From assembly GCA_019634615.1 (NCBI GenBank), contig JAHCAZ010000030.1, positions 1 to 42,114 of the forward strand: DNA of 42,114 nt, written 5' to 3'. Within the stretch, counting starts at the first letter, position 1. Every line of letters starts with the position of its first letter. A program made the translations under genes and the position numbers. The stretch is from Opitutaceae bacterium. GTDB lineage: Bacteria > Verrucomicrobiota > Verrucomicrobiia > Opitutales > Opitutaceae. The notes below the pieces were generated by a model. The model had not been told where the DNA came from. It saw nothing but the letters and a program-made list of their open reading frames with translations, and made no database searches. Of this stretch, positions 22,156-30,925 are shown in pieces.

Positions 22156-23799
22156 ATGGCTGCTCCGGGCGCGAAATCCCAGCATGGAATACCTTGGCCG
22201 GCGGTGTGTTGCGCACTCGCGGGGGCGGTGCTGTGGCATGGCTTCGGCAACGCGACGCGCGGCTACATCGCCACGGACTCGGCGATCTGGTGGTGGGTGA
22301 GCCACTGGCTCGATCCCCAGGCCGAGACCGAGCACGGCTGGCTGATCCTGGGCCTGAGCGCTTGGCTGTTCTGGCGGAACCTGCGGGAGGAGCCCGCGGA
22401 CCCGAATCCCCCGGCGACCGGGGCGGCGCTGGCGGCGATGCTGGGCGGCGTCGCGCTGCATGCGGTCGGTTACGGCGTGCAGCAGACCCGCGTCTCGCTC
22501 GCCGGCGGCCTGTTGTTCTGCTGGGGCGTGCTGGCGCTCGCGGGCGGGCGGCGCTGGCGCCGCGCCGCGGTGTTCCCGTTCGGGTTCATGCTTTTCGCCA
22601 TCCCCGTCAACATCCTCGACACCGCCGGCTTCTGGCTGCGGTTGTGGGTGATCGAGGCGAGTCACGGCCTCGCGAACGCCTGCGGGATAGGCGTCATCCG
22701 CAGCGGCACGCAGTTGTTCGCGCCGGATGGCGCGTACCAGTACGACGTGGCCGCGGCCTGTTCCGGCGTGCGCTCCCTGGTGGCCCTTCTCGCGCTGTCG
22801 CTGCTGGTGGGCTACCTCAACTTCCGCCCCGCGTGGCTGCGCGCGCTCGTGCTGCTGCTGAGCCTGCCGTTCACCTATGTGGGCAACGTCGTGCGCATCT
22901 CCGCCATCATCGTGGCGGCCGAGGTCGGCGGCCAGCGCGCCGGCGTGATCGTGCATGAGTGGGCCGGGTTCCTCGTCTTTGTCGTCGTGCTCGGTCTCGT
23001 GATGCTCGCGGTGAGCGGCCTGCGGCGCTGGCTGCCGGCGGCGGTGCGGGTGGACCAGGGCCCGGCGCAGCCGCCGTGGCGGGCCGTGGCGCCGCCGGCC
23101 AGGCGCCACGCCTGGCTGGTCGCCGCCGGCGTCATTCTCGCGGCGGCGCTCGTGGGTCTCGGCACCCGGCGCCTGGACACGTTGCCGGTGCGCACCGACA
23201 CGGGCGTGCGCCTGGCGGCCGACGGCCGCAACCCGGTCGACCTGCCGGCGTTCGTCGGCACCGAATGGATCGGGCGCCGCGTGCCGGTGTCCGCGGTCGA
23301 GCTTGAGGTGCTCCCGCCCGACACGGGCTATTCGCGACGGGTCTATGTCGCGCTGTCCGATCCGCGCCGGCAGGTGCTGGTTTCGATCGTCCTCAGCGGC
23401 CGGGACCGCTCGTCGATCCACCGGCCGGAGATCTGTGTCGAGGGGCAGGGGTGGACCATCCGCGACCGGTTCCCGCACGCGTTCGAGGGCGTGCGCCCGG
23501 ACGGGGCGCCGCTGCCCGTGAGCGTGCTCCGGATCGAGCGGACCCGCGCCGACGGCCGGCCGCAGCCGATGCTCCTTGCCTACTGGTTTGTCAGCAGCGA
23601 TGCCGTCGTCGCCACCCATGCGGAGCGGCTGTGGCGCGGGGTGAGGGATCGGCTGCTGCGGGGCCGGGCCGACCGCTGGGCCTACGTGCTGGCCCAGACG
23701 GGGGCCGAGGACGGCGAGGCGGCGGCCCTGGCCCGCCTGCAGGCCCTGCTCGCGGGGACGGTCCCGGTCGTGCAGAAGCCGATTCGAGCCAACGAATAG
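22156..23799 (+). CDS. Exosortase fused to EpsI-like domain
   Basis: This 547-aa membrane protein combines an exosortase (about residues 15-290) with an EpsI-like C-terminal domain (about residues 315-540). The likely catalytic triad is visible: C202 in AAACSGVRS, R247 in VGNVVRIS, and H267 in VIVHEWAG. The EpsI part contains SIVLSGRDRSSIHRPEICVEGQGW. Exosortases cleave and anchor PEP-CTERM proteins, coupled to exopolysaccharide production, which fits the polysaccharide genes beside it. No PEP-CTERM substrate is visible in the window, so substrates must lie elsewhere. The ATG at 22156 is chosen because the longer frame (22036) runs through the divergent GT4 start. The exact exosortase subtype was not assigned. 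Confidence 0.9.
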   Translation: MAAPGAKSQHGIPWPAVCCALAGAVLWHGFGNATRGYIATDSAIWWWVSHWLDPQAETEHGWLILGLSAWLFWRNLREEPADPNPPATGAALAAMLGGVALHAVGYGVQQTRVSLAGGLLFCWGVLALAGGRRWRRAAVFPFGFMLFAIPVNILDTAGFWLRLWVIEASHGLANACGIGVIRSGTQLFAPDGAYQYDVAAACSGVRSLVALLALSLLVGYLNFRPAWLRALVLLLSLPFTYVGNVVRISAIIVAAEVGGQRAGVIVHEWAGFLVFVVVLGLVMLAVSGLRRWLPAAVRVDQGPAQPPWRAVAPPARRHAWLVAAGVILAAALVGLGTRRLDTLPVRTDTGVRLAADGRNPVDLPAFVGTEWIGRRVPVSAVELEVLPPDTGYSRRVYVALSDPRRQVLVSIVLSGRDRSSIHRPEICVEGQGWTIRDRFPHAFEGVRPDGAPLPVSVLRIERTRADGRPQPMLLAYWFVSSDAVVATHAERLWRGVRDRLLRGRADRWAYVLAQTGAEDGEAAALARLQALLAGTVPVVQKPIRANE

Positions 23800-23856
23800 G
23801 GTGGCGGCCGGCAGAAAGCTTGAACTTTCATCCGTCCGGCGTAGGGTGCCGGTCCC

Positions 23857-25437
23857 TTGACGTCAGTGAGCGCAGCCGACTTCGCCTTTCTGATCGCCGA
23901 GAGCGTCCTCGTGGAGTGGCCGCTCCTGGTGGCGCTGGTCCTTGGCCTCGGGGTTGGGTTCATGGTCGTCTGGATCCTGACGCGCAGCATCCGGCGCGAG
24001 GCGCGCGCCAACGCCGCCGAGCTGATCGAGGTGGCCCGGCGCGAGGCCGCCGTCGCCGCGGAGGTGATGAAGCAGAAGGCGGAGGAGGAGATCATGCGCC
24101 GCCGGGCGGATCTCGCCCGCGAGTTCGACCGCCGCGAGATCGACAGCGAGGTGCGCCTCCGCGAGATCCGGGCCCATGAGGAATCGCTCGCGCTCCTCGA
24201 TTACCAGCTGGAGCAGCGCCACGAGCGCCTCAATCGCGAGAACGCCGCGCTCAAGCAGGCGCGCGACGCCATCCGCACCCTTTCCAAGAGTGTTCGCAAG
24301 CGGCTCGAGGGTGTGTCGCAGATGGACTGCGACGAGATCCGCCGCGCGCTGCGCGAGGAAGTCATGCTCGAATGCCAGGACGAACTGCGCGCGCTGCGCC
24401 GCGAGACCGTCGAGAAATCCGAGCTCGAGCTCACCAGCGAAGCCCAGCGCATCCTGATCACCACGATGCAGCGGCTGTCGAGCAAGCCGAACAACGACCT
24501 CACCGCCACCATCGTGCAGCTCCCAAGCGAGGAGATGAAGGGCCGCATCATCGGCCGCGAAGGCCGCAACATCAAGGCGTTCGAGGCCGCGACCGGCGTC
24601 ACGCTGCTCGTCGACGAGTCGCCGCAGACGGTGCTCATCTCCTCCTTCGACCCGGTGCGCCGGCAGGTGGCCTACAATTCCCTGCTCGCGCTGGTGAAGG
24701 ACGGCCGCATCCACCCCGCCACCATCGAGGAATTCGTGAAGCGCGCGCAGGACGAGGTGGAGGTCAACTCCACGCAGGCTGGCGAGGAGGCCGTCGCCAA
24801 GCTCAACATCAACGGCCTGCACCCCGAGATCATCAAGCTGCTCGGCAAGTTGAAGTACCGCTTCGCCTACAATCAAAACGCCCTCGACCACTCGGTGGAG
24901 ACTGGCCAGCTCGCCGCGATGATCGCCAGCGAGGTGGGCCTCGATCCCAACATCGCCAAGCGCGCCGGCCTGCTGCACGACATCGGCAAGGCCATCACCG
25001 CCGAGATGGCCGGCAGCCACGCCCACGTCGGCGCCGAGTTTATCAAACGCTACGGCGAGACCCCCATCGTGGTGAACGCCGTCGCCGCCCACCACGAGGA
25101 AGTGAAGCCCGAAACCGTCTACGCCGGGCTCGTGATCCTGGCCGACACGATCTCCGCCGTGCGCCCCGGGGCGCGGTCGGAGTCAATGACCTCCTACGTC
25201 CAGCGCCTCGAGCGCCTCGAAAAACTCGCCCAGTCGCTCGACGGCGTGCAGCAGGCCTTCGCCATCCAGGCCGGCCGCGAGATCCGCGTCGTCGTGGCGC
25301 CCGAGGCCGTCACCGACGACGGCGCCCGCGAGATCGCCAAGCAGCTCCGCCAGCGGATCGAGAAGGAGCTCCAGTACCCCAGCGCGATCAAGATCACCGT
25401 CATCCGCGAACAGCGGTTCACCGAAACAGCGACCTAG
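23857..25437 (+). CDS. rny: Ribonuclease Y
   Basis: RNase Y is a membrane-anchored endoribonuclease that initiates mRNA decay. The 526-aa protein has an N-terminal membrane segment (LLVALVLGLGVGFMVVWIL, about 23-41) and a long charged coiled coil (45-200). A KH domain follows with GRIIGREGRNIKAFE (G229-E243), then an HD domain with LLHDIGKA (H374-D375) and a conserved C-terminal RNase Y region. The start is a TTG at 23857; a GTG at 23866 is the alternative. The length and domain order match the family closely. It is separated from the exosortase gene by 57 bases on the same strand and may be read through from it, although it is a core gene with no functional link to polysaccharide. RNase E/G is also present in this window, so the organism carries both enzyme types. 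Confidence 0.96.
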   Translation: MTSVSAADFAFLIAESVLVEWPLLVALVLGLGVGFMVVWILTRSIRREARANAAELIEVARREAAVAAEVMKQKAEEEIMRRRADLAREFDRREIDSEVRLREIRAHEESLALLDYQLEQRHERLNRENAALKQARDAIRTLSKSVRKRLEGVSQMDCDEIRRALREEVMLECQDELRALRRETVEKSELELTSEAQRILITTMQRLSSKPNNDLTATIVQLPSEEMKGRIIGREGRNIKAFEAATGVTLLVDESPQTVLISSFDPVRRQVAYNSLLALVKDGRIHPATIEEFVKRAQDEVEVNSTQAGEEAVAKLNINGLHPEIIKLLGKLKYRFAYNQNALDHSVETGQLAAMIASEVGLDPNIAKRAGLLHDIGKAITAEMAGSHAHVGAEFIKRYGETPIVVNAVAAHHEEVKPETVYAGLVILADTISAVRPGARSESMTSYVQRLERLEKLAQSLDGVQQAFAIQAGREIRVVVAPEAVTDDGAREIAKQLRQRIEKELQYPSAIKITVIREQRFTETAT

Positions 25438-25499
25438 GCGCCGTTGCCGGAGTGTAAAGTCTTGGGTCTTGAGATTTAGGACTTACCTCGCGCCTCCTG

Positions 25500-25530
25500 C
25501 TTAACACTTAAAACTTAAGCCTTAAAACTT
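25500..25530. repeat. A/T-rich direct repeats before queF
   Basis: CTTAAAACTT occurs at 25507-25516 and 25521-25530 with a 14-base period, and a related CTTAACACTT begins at 25500. This A/T-rich patch is striking in GC-rich surroundings and lies only nine bases before the queF ATG. It may contain promoter or upstream elements, or be one copy of a dispersed repeat. I could not fold it into a preQ1 riboswitch. Confidence 0.4.
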
Positions 25531-25538
25531 CTCCTCCC

Positions 25539-25895
25539 ATGTCCGACCCGAAGATTCTCGAAACCTTTCCCAATCCCGCGCCGCACCGGGATTTCCTGAT
25601 CGAGCACACGCATCACGAGTTCACCTCGCTGTGCCCCATGACCGGGCATCCCGATTTCGCCGACATCACCGTGCGCTACGTGGCGGACAAGACCTGCGTC
25701 GAGCTCAAGTCGCTCAAGCTGTATTTCCACGCCTACCGCAATGAGGGAATCTTCTTCGAGGCGGCGACCAACAAGATCTGCGACGATCTCGGCGCCGCGC
25801 TCAAGCCGCGCAGTCTCACGATCGTCGCCGACTGGAAGGCCCGCGGCGGCTTCAGCTCGCGCATCACCGCGGAGTGGAAGGCGAAGAAAAAGTAG
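25539..25895 (+). CDS. queF: NADPH-dependent 7-cyano-7-deazaguanine reductase
   Basis: QueF reduces the nitrile preQ0 to the amine preQ1 in queuosine synthesis. At 118 residues it is the short, type I form. The catalytic cysteine lies in TSLCPMTGHPDF (C32) and the substrate and NADPH region is CVELKSLKLYFHAYRNEG, whose ELKSLK segment is a QueF hallmark. A final FSSRITAEWK matches the family C-terminus. The ATG at 25539 is the only reasonable start. No other queuosine genes are next to it; the neighbours are RNase Y upstream and a convergent phosphatase. QueF is homologous to GTP cyclohydrolase I type enzymes, but the motifs here are those of the reductase. Confidence 0.95.
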   Translation: MSDPKILETFPNPAPHRDFLIEHTHHEFTSLCPMTGHPDFADITVRYVADKTCVELKSLKLYFHAYRNEGIFFEAATNKICDDLGAALKPRSLTIVADWKARGGFSSRITAEWKAKKK

Positions 25896-25917
25896 GGCGG
25901 GTCTCTGTCTCGTCCTG

Positions 25918-26682
25918 CTATTTCAGGGCCGCCAGCACGGCTGCGTGCAGCTCGGGCGTGGCGCTGGCGAGGGTGGATTCCGCAGGGTAGGGCGCGCCGC
26001 CCTTCCAATCCGTGATCGCGCCGCCGGCGCCGCGGATGACCGGGACGAGCGCGGCGATGTCCCAGGGATTCATGATGGGATCACCCATGATGTCGGCGTG
26101 GCCGGCAGCCACGAGCAGGTAACCGTAGCAATCGCCCCAGGTGCGCACGAGCCGCGCGCGGCGGATCAACGCGTCGAACTTCGGCCCATTCTGATATTTT
26201 GCGGGATTCAGCGGATCGCTCGTGAGCAGGGTCGCTTCCTCGATCCGGGTCGTGCGCCGCGCGCGCACCGGGCGTCCGTTCAACGTCGTGACCTGCCCGT
26301 CGCCGATCATGAGTTGCCCGAGGATCGGCTGGTGGATGCACCCGAGCACCGGCTGCCCCTGGTGCAGCAGGGCGATCAGCGTGCCCCAGAGCGGGACGCC
26401 GGTGATGAAGCTCTTCGTGCCGTCGATGGGGTCGAGCATCCACACGAACTCGGCCTCCTCGCGCACCGCGCCGTGCTCCTCGCCGACGATGCCGTGCGCC
26501 GGAAAGCGTCGCTCGATCAGACCGCGCATGAGCTCCTCCGCGCCCTTGTCGGCCACGGTCACCGGTGTGGCGTCAGCCTTGCGCTCGACGGCGAGCGTAG
26601 GGTCGCCGAAATGCGGCCGGATGAATTCACCGCTCGCGCGGGCCAATTCGCTCATGAAGGCACGGTAGGGCGTCAGGTCCAT
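25918..26682 (-). CDS. hisN: Inositol-monophosphatase family, histidinol-phosphatase-like
   Basis: This 254-aa Mg-dependent phosphatase has the family metal site in GIVGEEHG (E of the first site) and WMLDPIDGTKSFITGVPLWGTLIAL, followed by MNPWDIAALVPVIRGAGGAITDW for the C-terminal WD...GG motif. The segment DGTKSFITGVPLWGT is characteristic of the HisN histidinol-phosphate phosphatases rather than typical inositol phosphatases, so histidine synthesis is the most likely role. CysQ-type nucleotide phosphatases are less likely. The start is ATG at 26682. It converges with queF (22 bases between) and diverges from the SDR gene. No other his gene is present, so the name is inferred from motif similarity only. 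Confidence 0.8.
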   Translation of the reverse strand: MDLTPYRAFMSELARASGEFIRPHFGDPTLAVERKADATPVTVADKGAEELMRGLIERRFPAHGIVGEEHGAVREEAEFVWMLDPIDGTKSFITGVPLWGTLIALLHQGQPVLGCIHQPILGQLMIGDGQVTTLNGRPVRARRTTRIEEATLLTSDPLNPAKYQNGPKFDALIRRARLVRTWGDCYGYLLVAAGHADIMGDPIMNPWDIAALVPVIRGAGGAITDWKGGAPYPAESTLASATPELHAAVLAALK

Positions 26683-26790
26683 GGCACCCTACGGTGACGA
26701 CTATTCGCCGGGATTGTCCAAGCGAAAGCACCGGTTACAGCTTGCCGGTCCGTGTCGGGTGTCCGTATATCGCCGGCCAAGGACCATTTC

Positions 26791-27591
26791 ATGAATCCTC
26801 CCGCCGACTCCCTGCAGGGCAAAGTGGCATTCATCACCGGGGCGGGTTCCGGTCTGGGCGAGGCCGTGGCGCGCATGTTCGCCGCCTGCGGCGCCCGCAT
26901 CGGGGCTGCTGACCGCGATGAGGTAAGACTGGGAACGGTGTGCGCCGAGCTTACGGCCGCCGGCGGCACCGTCCTCGCCTTGCCCTGCGATGTCGCGGAC
27001 TCGGCGCAGGTGCAGGCCGCGGTCGAGAAGCTCGATCAGACGTGGGGGCAGCTGGACATCGTCGTCGCCAACGCCGGCATCAACGGCACCTGGGCCCCCG
27101 TGGATCTCCTCACGGCGGAGGACTGGGATGCGACCCTCGACACCAACCTCAAGGGCACGTTCCTCACGGTCCGGTCCTGCACGCCGCTGCTGAAACGCGG
27201 CGGGCGCGGGTCGATCGTCATCATTTCCTCCGGGGCGGGCAACCGGATGTTTGCCATGACGAGCGCGAGCGCCTACGCAGCCTCCAAGGCGGGACAGGTG
27301 GCTTTCGGCCGGATGATCGCGCTGGAGCTCGCCAAGCACAAAATCCGGGTGAACACGGTCTGCCCCGGCGCCTTCAAGAGCAATATCGGCAAGGGCACGC
27401 GGTTTTTCAAAACCAACGACCTGCGCCTGCCGGTGCTTTATCCCGAGGGCACGGTGCCGCTGACGGGCGGGCCCGTGGGCTCGGCCGACCAGATCGCCCG
27501 CGCGGTCTGGTTCCTGGCCTCCGATCTCGCCGACCACGTCACGGGCACGGAACTGTATGTCGACGGCGGGCAGTCGCTCCTGCAGGGTTAG
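26791..27591 (+). CDS. Short-chain dehydrogenase/reductase
   Basis: This 266-aa SDR has the Rossmann motif TGAGSGLGEAVA (about residues 16-27), the NAGING motif, and the catalytic Ser-Tyr-Lys set in SSGAG and SAYAASKAGQ. The tail DHVTGTELYVDGGQSLLQG is typical of classical SDRs that act on alcohols or ketones with NAD(P). The frame opens at 26752, but the ATG at 26791 starts just before the Rossmann fold and is preferred. It is followed after 11 bases by an exonuclease-like gene on the same strand, so the two probably share a transcript. The substrate cannot be deduced; a 3-oxoacyl-ACP reductase or sugar dehydrogenase is equally possible. Confidence 0.88.
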   Translation: MNPPADSLQGKVAFITGAGSGLGEAVARMFAACGARIGAADRDEVRLGTVCAELTAAGGTVLALPCDVADSAQVQAAVEKLDQTWGQLDIVVANAGINGTWAPVDLLTAEDWDATLDTNLKGTFLTVRSCTPLLKRGGRGSIVIISSGAGNRMFAMTSASAYAASKAGQVAFGRMIALELAKHKIRVNTVCPGAFKSNIGKGTRFFKTNDLRLPVLYPEGTVPLTGGPVGSADQIARAVWFLASDLADHVTGTELYVDGGQSLLQG

Positions 27592-27602
27592 GGGCCAGAC
27601 CG

Positions 27603-28268
27603 ATGTCGTGGACCGCTCACCCCATTCATTTCGTTGATTTCGAAGGCAGCCTGGCCTCGGGCATTCTCGAGTACGGAGTCGTGACCCTGCGTGATGGCGC
27701 GGTGACCGCGCTGCATACGCGGCTCTGTCGGCCGACCGGACGCATCCGGGCCGAGGACACGGCGGTGCATGGGTTGGGCAAGGATGCGCTCGCCGGCTGT
27801 GCGCCGTTTGCGGCGGACTTCGAGGCGTTCGCGACATGGCGCGCCCAAGGACCGTTTGCGGCACACTTCGCCGGCGCGGAAAATTCGCTGATCAAGTCGG
27901 TCTGGCCCTACGGCCGCACGGCGCCGGATTTTTCGCGGCCCGGTGAAGCCACGGCCGATTGGGGTCCGTGGATCGACACGGGAGCGTTGTACCGGCAACA
28001 CCATCCGGGCGCGGTCACGCTGAAGCTGGCTGAACTGGTGGCGGCCTGCGGCCTGCAGGCGGAGCTTGACCGCCTGGCCGGCGCAACCTGTCCGCCCGCG
28101 CGCCGCGCGTACCACGCCGCGCCTTACGATGCCTTGGCCGGGGCCTTGCTGTTACTCGCGCTGGCGGAGGACCCCGCCCATGCTCAGCTGACCCTGGCTG
28201 AGATTCTGGCGCGGAGCACGCTCGACGGTGAACGCCGCGACCAGATGCGGCAGGGGAACCTGTTCTGA
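27603..28268 (+). CDS. DEDDh 3'-5' exonuclease-like protein
   Basis: This 221-aa protein resembles the DnaQ-like exonuclease superfamily. Exo I is in IHFVDFEGSLASGILEYGVV (D and E of DFE), a middle acidic region follows with AHFAGAENSLI (a diverged Exo II), and AYHAAPYDALAGALLLL gives the HxxxxD of Exo III. This places it with DEDDh enzymes. The ATG at 27603 is chosen as the first start after the SDR stop; an in-frame read-through of the shadow frame is not real. It may act in DNA repair or RNA trimming. The SDR neighbour gives no clue. Its end is seven bases from the convergent glycosyltransferase gene. Confidence 0.75.
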   Translation: MSWTAHPIHFVDFEGSLASGILEYGVVTLRDGAVTALHTRLCRPTGRIRAEDTAVHGLGKDALAGCAPFAADFEAFATWRAQGPFAAHFAGAENSLIKSVWPYGRTAPDFSRPGEATADWGPWIDTGALYRQHHPGAVTLKLAELVAACGLQAELDRLAGATCPPARRAYHAAPYDALAGALLLLALAEDPAHAQLTLAEILARSTLDGERRDQMRQGNLF

Positions 28269-28275
28269 ACCGCAA

Positions 28276-29046
28276 TCAGTCCAGCGGATACCGCTTGAGC
28301 CCGCTCAACTGCGCCAGGGCCCGTGCGACGAACAGCGGGTTGTAGACCAGGTACCGCACCGCGAGCCGCCGCGGCTCCTGGAACAGGCGGAACAACCATT
28401 CCAGTCCGCAGCGCTGCATCCAGCGAGGCGCCTGCCGCAGGCGCCCGGAATGAAAATCAAACGCCGCGCCGACACCGATCAGGACGCCGGCATCAAGGCG
28501 CTGCCAGGATTCGGCCATGAACCGATCCTGTTTCGGCGTGCCTAGGCCAACCCAGACGACGTCGGCCTGGGCGGCGGCGATGCGGACCTGCAGCGCGGTG
28601 AACTCTTCTGCGGTCATTGGTCGGTATGGTGGCGACTCGGTGCCGGCGATCGCCAAGCCGGGAAAACGGGAGGCAAGACGGCTGGCCAGCGCATCGGCGA
28701 CGCCCGGTGCGCCGCCAAAGAAATAATGGCGCAGGCCGCCAGCGCGACCGGCGTCACAAACCGCGAGCAGCAGGTCGGGTCCGTAAACGCGGTTCACCGC
28801 GGGATGCCCAAGCCGGTGCGCCAGCCAGACCAGCGGCATGCCGTCCGGCGTCGTGAGCCAACTGCCATTGAGCACGCGACGAAATGCCGGATCGCGCCGC
28901 GCCTCGCTGATGCTGTGGACGGTCGCGTGGCAGATATAGCCCGCCTTCAGCCGGCCGCGCACGCCGATCACCATCTCCATCGTCTGCGCCAGTGTGAGGG
29001 CCGAGACACCGACGCCGAGGACGTTGAACCGCGGGACCGGATTCAT
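28276..29046 (-). CDS. WecG/TagA/CpsF family glycosyltransferase
   Basis: This 256-aa protein is a GT26 family enzyme of the kind that transfers UDP-ManNAc or UDP-ManNAcA to lipid-linked GlcNAc. Visible hallmarks are FNVLGVGVSALTLAQT near the N-terminus, LTTPDGMPLVWLAHR, RVYGPDLLLAVCD, HYFFGGAPGVADALA, and WVGLGTPKQDRFMAESW. It starts with ATG at 29046, overlapping the stop of the upstream HAD gene by four bases (ATGA), so translation is coupled. It is the last gene of the minus-strand set M28 peptidase, MFS, HAD, WecG. This places a surface-polysaccharide enzyme some 4.5 kb from the main EPS locus. The exact sugar is unknown. Confidence 0.9.
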   Translation of the reverse strand: MNPVPRFNVLGVGVSALTLAQTMEMVIGVRGRLKAGYICHATVHSISEARRDPAFRRVLNGSWLTTPDGMPLVWLAHRLGHPAVNRVYGPDLLLAVCDAGRAGGLRHYFFGGAPGVADALASRLASRFPGLAIAGTESPPYRPMTAEEFTALQVRIAAAQADVVWVGLGTPKQDRFMAESWQRLDAGVLIGVGAAFDFHSGRLRQAPRWMQRCGLEWLFRLFQEPRRLAVRYLVYNPLFVARALAQLSGLKRYPLD

Positions 29047-29690
29047 TGGGAAAACTCAGTCATCAAGTCGGCAAGGCTGCAATCCGCGAGCGATACGACC
29101 TGCCGATCGACGTGGCGGAAATCGTGATCCACCGTCGTCAGCCCCGGCACCGCCACGCACCACAGGTTGGCCCGCTTGGCGGCGAGCGAGCCCGTGTGCG
29201 AGTCCTCGAATGCGATCGCCTCGAACCCGCGCAGCCGGAAGTGCTCAAGCACGCGCCGGTAAAGGTCGGGCGCCGGCTTGGGCAGCGGCGTTTCGCCGTT
29301 GCAGGCGAGAAAACCGAAACGCTCCAGCAGCCCCACGCGCGACAAATGCTGGGTGCAGTGGGCGCGGGAGGAGTTCGAGGCGAGGCCGACGTGCAGGCCG
29401 AGCCGGCGCGCCTCGTCGAGCAGCGCGACAACGCCGGGCAGGACGGGCAGTTCGAGGTCGCGCACGTGGTTGCGGGCGCGCCGCTCGACCTCCAGGGCGT
29501 CGCGGTCGGCGCCCGGGCCGAAGGCGTGCCAGGGATCGAAGGCGAGCTCGCTGTGCCCGACCGCGCGCAGCAGCCCGGTGCGGTCGAATGGCCGGCCGTG
29601 GGCGGCATGGACGTCGCCGTAGGCCGTGATCAGGGCGGTCTCCGTGTCGAGGATGAGCCCGTCGAAATCCAGGACGATGGCGCGGATCAT
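29043..29690 (-). CDS. HAD-superfamily phosphatase/phosphoglucomutase-like
   Basis: This 215-aa HAD hydrolase has motif I VLDFDGLILDTETAL (first D nucleophile, second D acid/base), motif II SNSS, and motif III KPAPDLYRRVL with the acidic motif IV AIAFEDSHTG. The helical cap is of the beta-phosphoglucomutase/phosphatase subclass IA. The substrate is probably a sugar phosphate or similar small phosphate. It starts at ATG 29690, overlapping the MFS stop by four bases, and its own stop overlaps the WecG-like start, so it lies in a fully coupled operon. A link to polysaccharide precursor metabolism is plausible but not shown. Confidence 0.88.
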   Translation of the reverse strand: MIRAIVLDFDGLILDTETALITAYGDVHAAHGRPFDRTGLLRAVGHSELAFDPWHAFGPGADRDALEVERRARNHVRDLELPVLPGVVALLDEARRLGLHVGLASNSSRAHCTQHLSRVGLLERFGFLACNGETPLPKPAPDLYRRVLEHFRLRGFEAIAFEDSHTGSLAAKRANLWCVAVPGLTTVDHDFRHVDRQVVSLADCSLADLMTEFSQ

Positions 29691-30916
29691 GGCGGTGCCA
29701 CCGTGGCGTAGATCGTGCGTGGGATGGCCCGGCGCGTGAGGAACGCGAGCAGCAGCGCGCCGCCGGTGAACGTGAGCAGGCCGCCGAAGGCCAGCACGGC
29801 GTCGGCCCGCACGACGACCGCGATGGCGGCGAACTGCATCAGCGTGCGGATCAGGCGATCGATCGCGGCGATGACCACGTTCACGCGGCCCATGAGCGCG
29901 TTCGGCACCTCATGCAGCAGGACCGTGCCGCGGGCGACGCGCGCCCCGGCATTGCCGAGGCCGAGGATGAGCAGGGCGACGTAGAACGTGACGACGGTGG
30001 GCACGCCGCTCAGGAGGGCGAGGCCGACGACGAAGAGGGCCATCATCGCGAGCGCGACCGTCGCGGTGGGCAGATGCCGGAGCAGCAGCGGGCCCACGAG
30101 GCCGGCGGCGATGGCGCCGGCCGCAAAGGCCATCTCGCCCGTGCCGAACACCGCGGCCGGCGCGCGCAGGATATGCTGGACGTAGATCGGGAAGAGGTAG
30201 TTGCCCACCATCACCGCGACGAAAGGCGCGAGGGTGCAGAGGATGAACGTCGTGAACGCGGGCCGCGATCCCAGCCACCGCAGGCCCTCGACAAGGTCGG
30301 CGGTGGTACTGGTTTTCGGTTTGTCGGCGCTGACATGCGAAGCCGTGTACGGCAGGGGCCGCTGGATGAAGTAGCTGAAGACGTAAGTGCCGCCGTTCAG
30401 CAGCAGGATCGTGCTCAGGTCCACGTGGTCGATCATCAGGGCCGCGAGCCCGCCGGCGAGCATCGAGGCCGTCTGCCCCTGGATCTCGAGCAGGCCCATG
30501 AGCGACTGGTAGTGCCTGCGCTCGAAGACCTGCTGCACGAAGGCGAACTTCGCCGGGAAGTGCAGCGTGTAGTAGAGCATGCCGCAGAAGAAGATCACGA
30601 GCAGTTGCCAGGTCGCGGCCTCGCCGGTGACGAACATCCAGGACGCCATGCTGAGGGTGGTGACCGCGCCGAAGATCTCGGCGGCGAGCATGGCGGCCTT
30701 GCGCGAGTGGCGGTCGAGCCACGCGCCATAGTGCGGCACCATGGCGAAGAGTGCGAGGGTGCTGAGGATGGTGATGTAGCCGTAGAGGCGCTCGCCGCCC
30801 TCGCGCTGGATGAGGATCCACGGGATGGCGATGATCGTCACTCCCGCTCCGATCGAGCCGGTGATGTTGGCGAGCAGGAGGCGCCGGATCCGCGGGTCGC
30901 GCAGGAGTTCCTTCAT
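29687..30916 (-). CDS. MFS transporter
   Basis: This 409-aa integral membrane protein has about twelve hydrophobic segments and the layout of the major facilitator superfamily. It begins with RRLLLANITGSIGAGVTIIAIPWI. The characteristic loop between segments 2 and 3 (PHYGAWLDRHSRKAAMLAAE, a motif A variant) is present. It is closest in shape to MFS_3/EntS-like exporters. The substrate is unknown. The start is ATG at 30916, nine bases after the stop of the exported M28 peptidase, and its own stop overlaps the HAD gene. It could export or import a product of the co-transcribed genes. Confidence 0.87.
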   Translation of the reverse strand: MKELLRDPRIRRLLLANITGSIGAGVTIIAIPWILIQREGGERLYGYITILSTLALFAMVPHYGAWLDRHSRKAAMLAAEIFGAVTTLSMASWMFVTGEAATWQLLVIFFCGMLYYTLHFPAKFAFVQQVFERRHYQSLMGLLEIQGQTASMLAGGLAALMIDHVDLSTILLLNGGTYVFSYFIQRPLPYTASHVSADKPKTSTTADLVEGLRWLGSRPAFTTFILCTLAPFVAVMVGNYLFPIYVQHILRAPAAVFGTGEMAFAAGAIAAGLVGPLLLRHLPTATVALAMMALFVVGLALLSGVPTVVTFYVALLILGLGNAGARVARGTVLLHEVPNALMGRVNVVIAAIDRLIRTLMQFAAIAVVVRADAVLAFGGLLTFTGGALLLAFLTRRAIPRTIYATVAPP

Positions 30917-30925
30917 GGCGGCGGG

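Noticed and set aside
25437..25538. PreQ1 riboswitch before queF
   Set aside because: The A/T-rich repeats did not fold by eye into a preQ1 aptamer; the sequence is better described as a short direct repeat.
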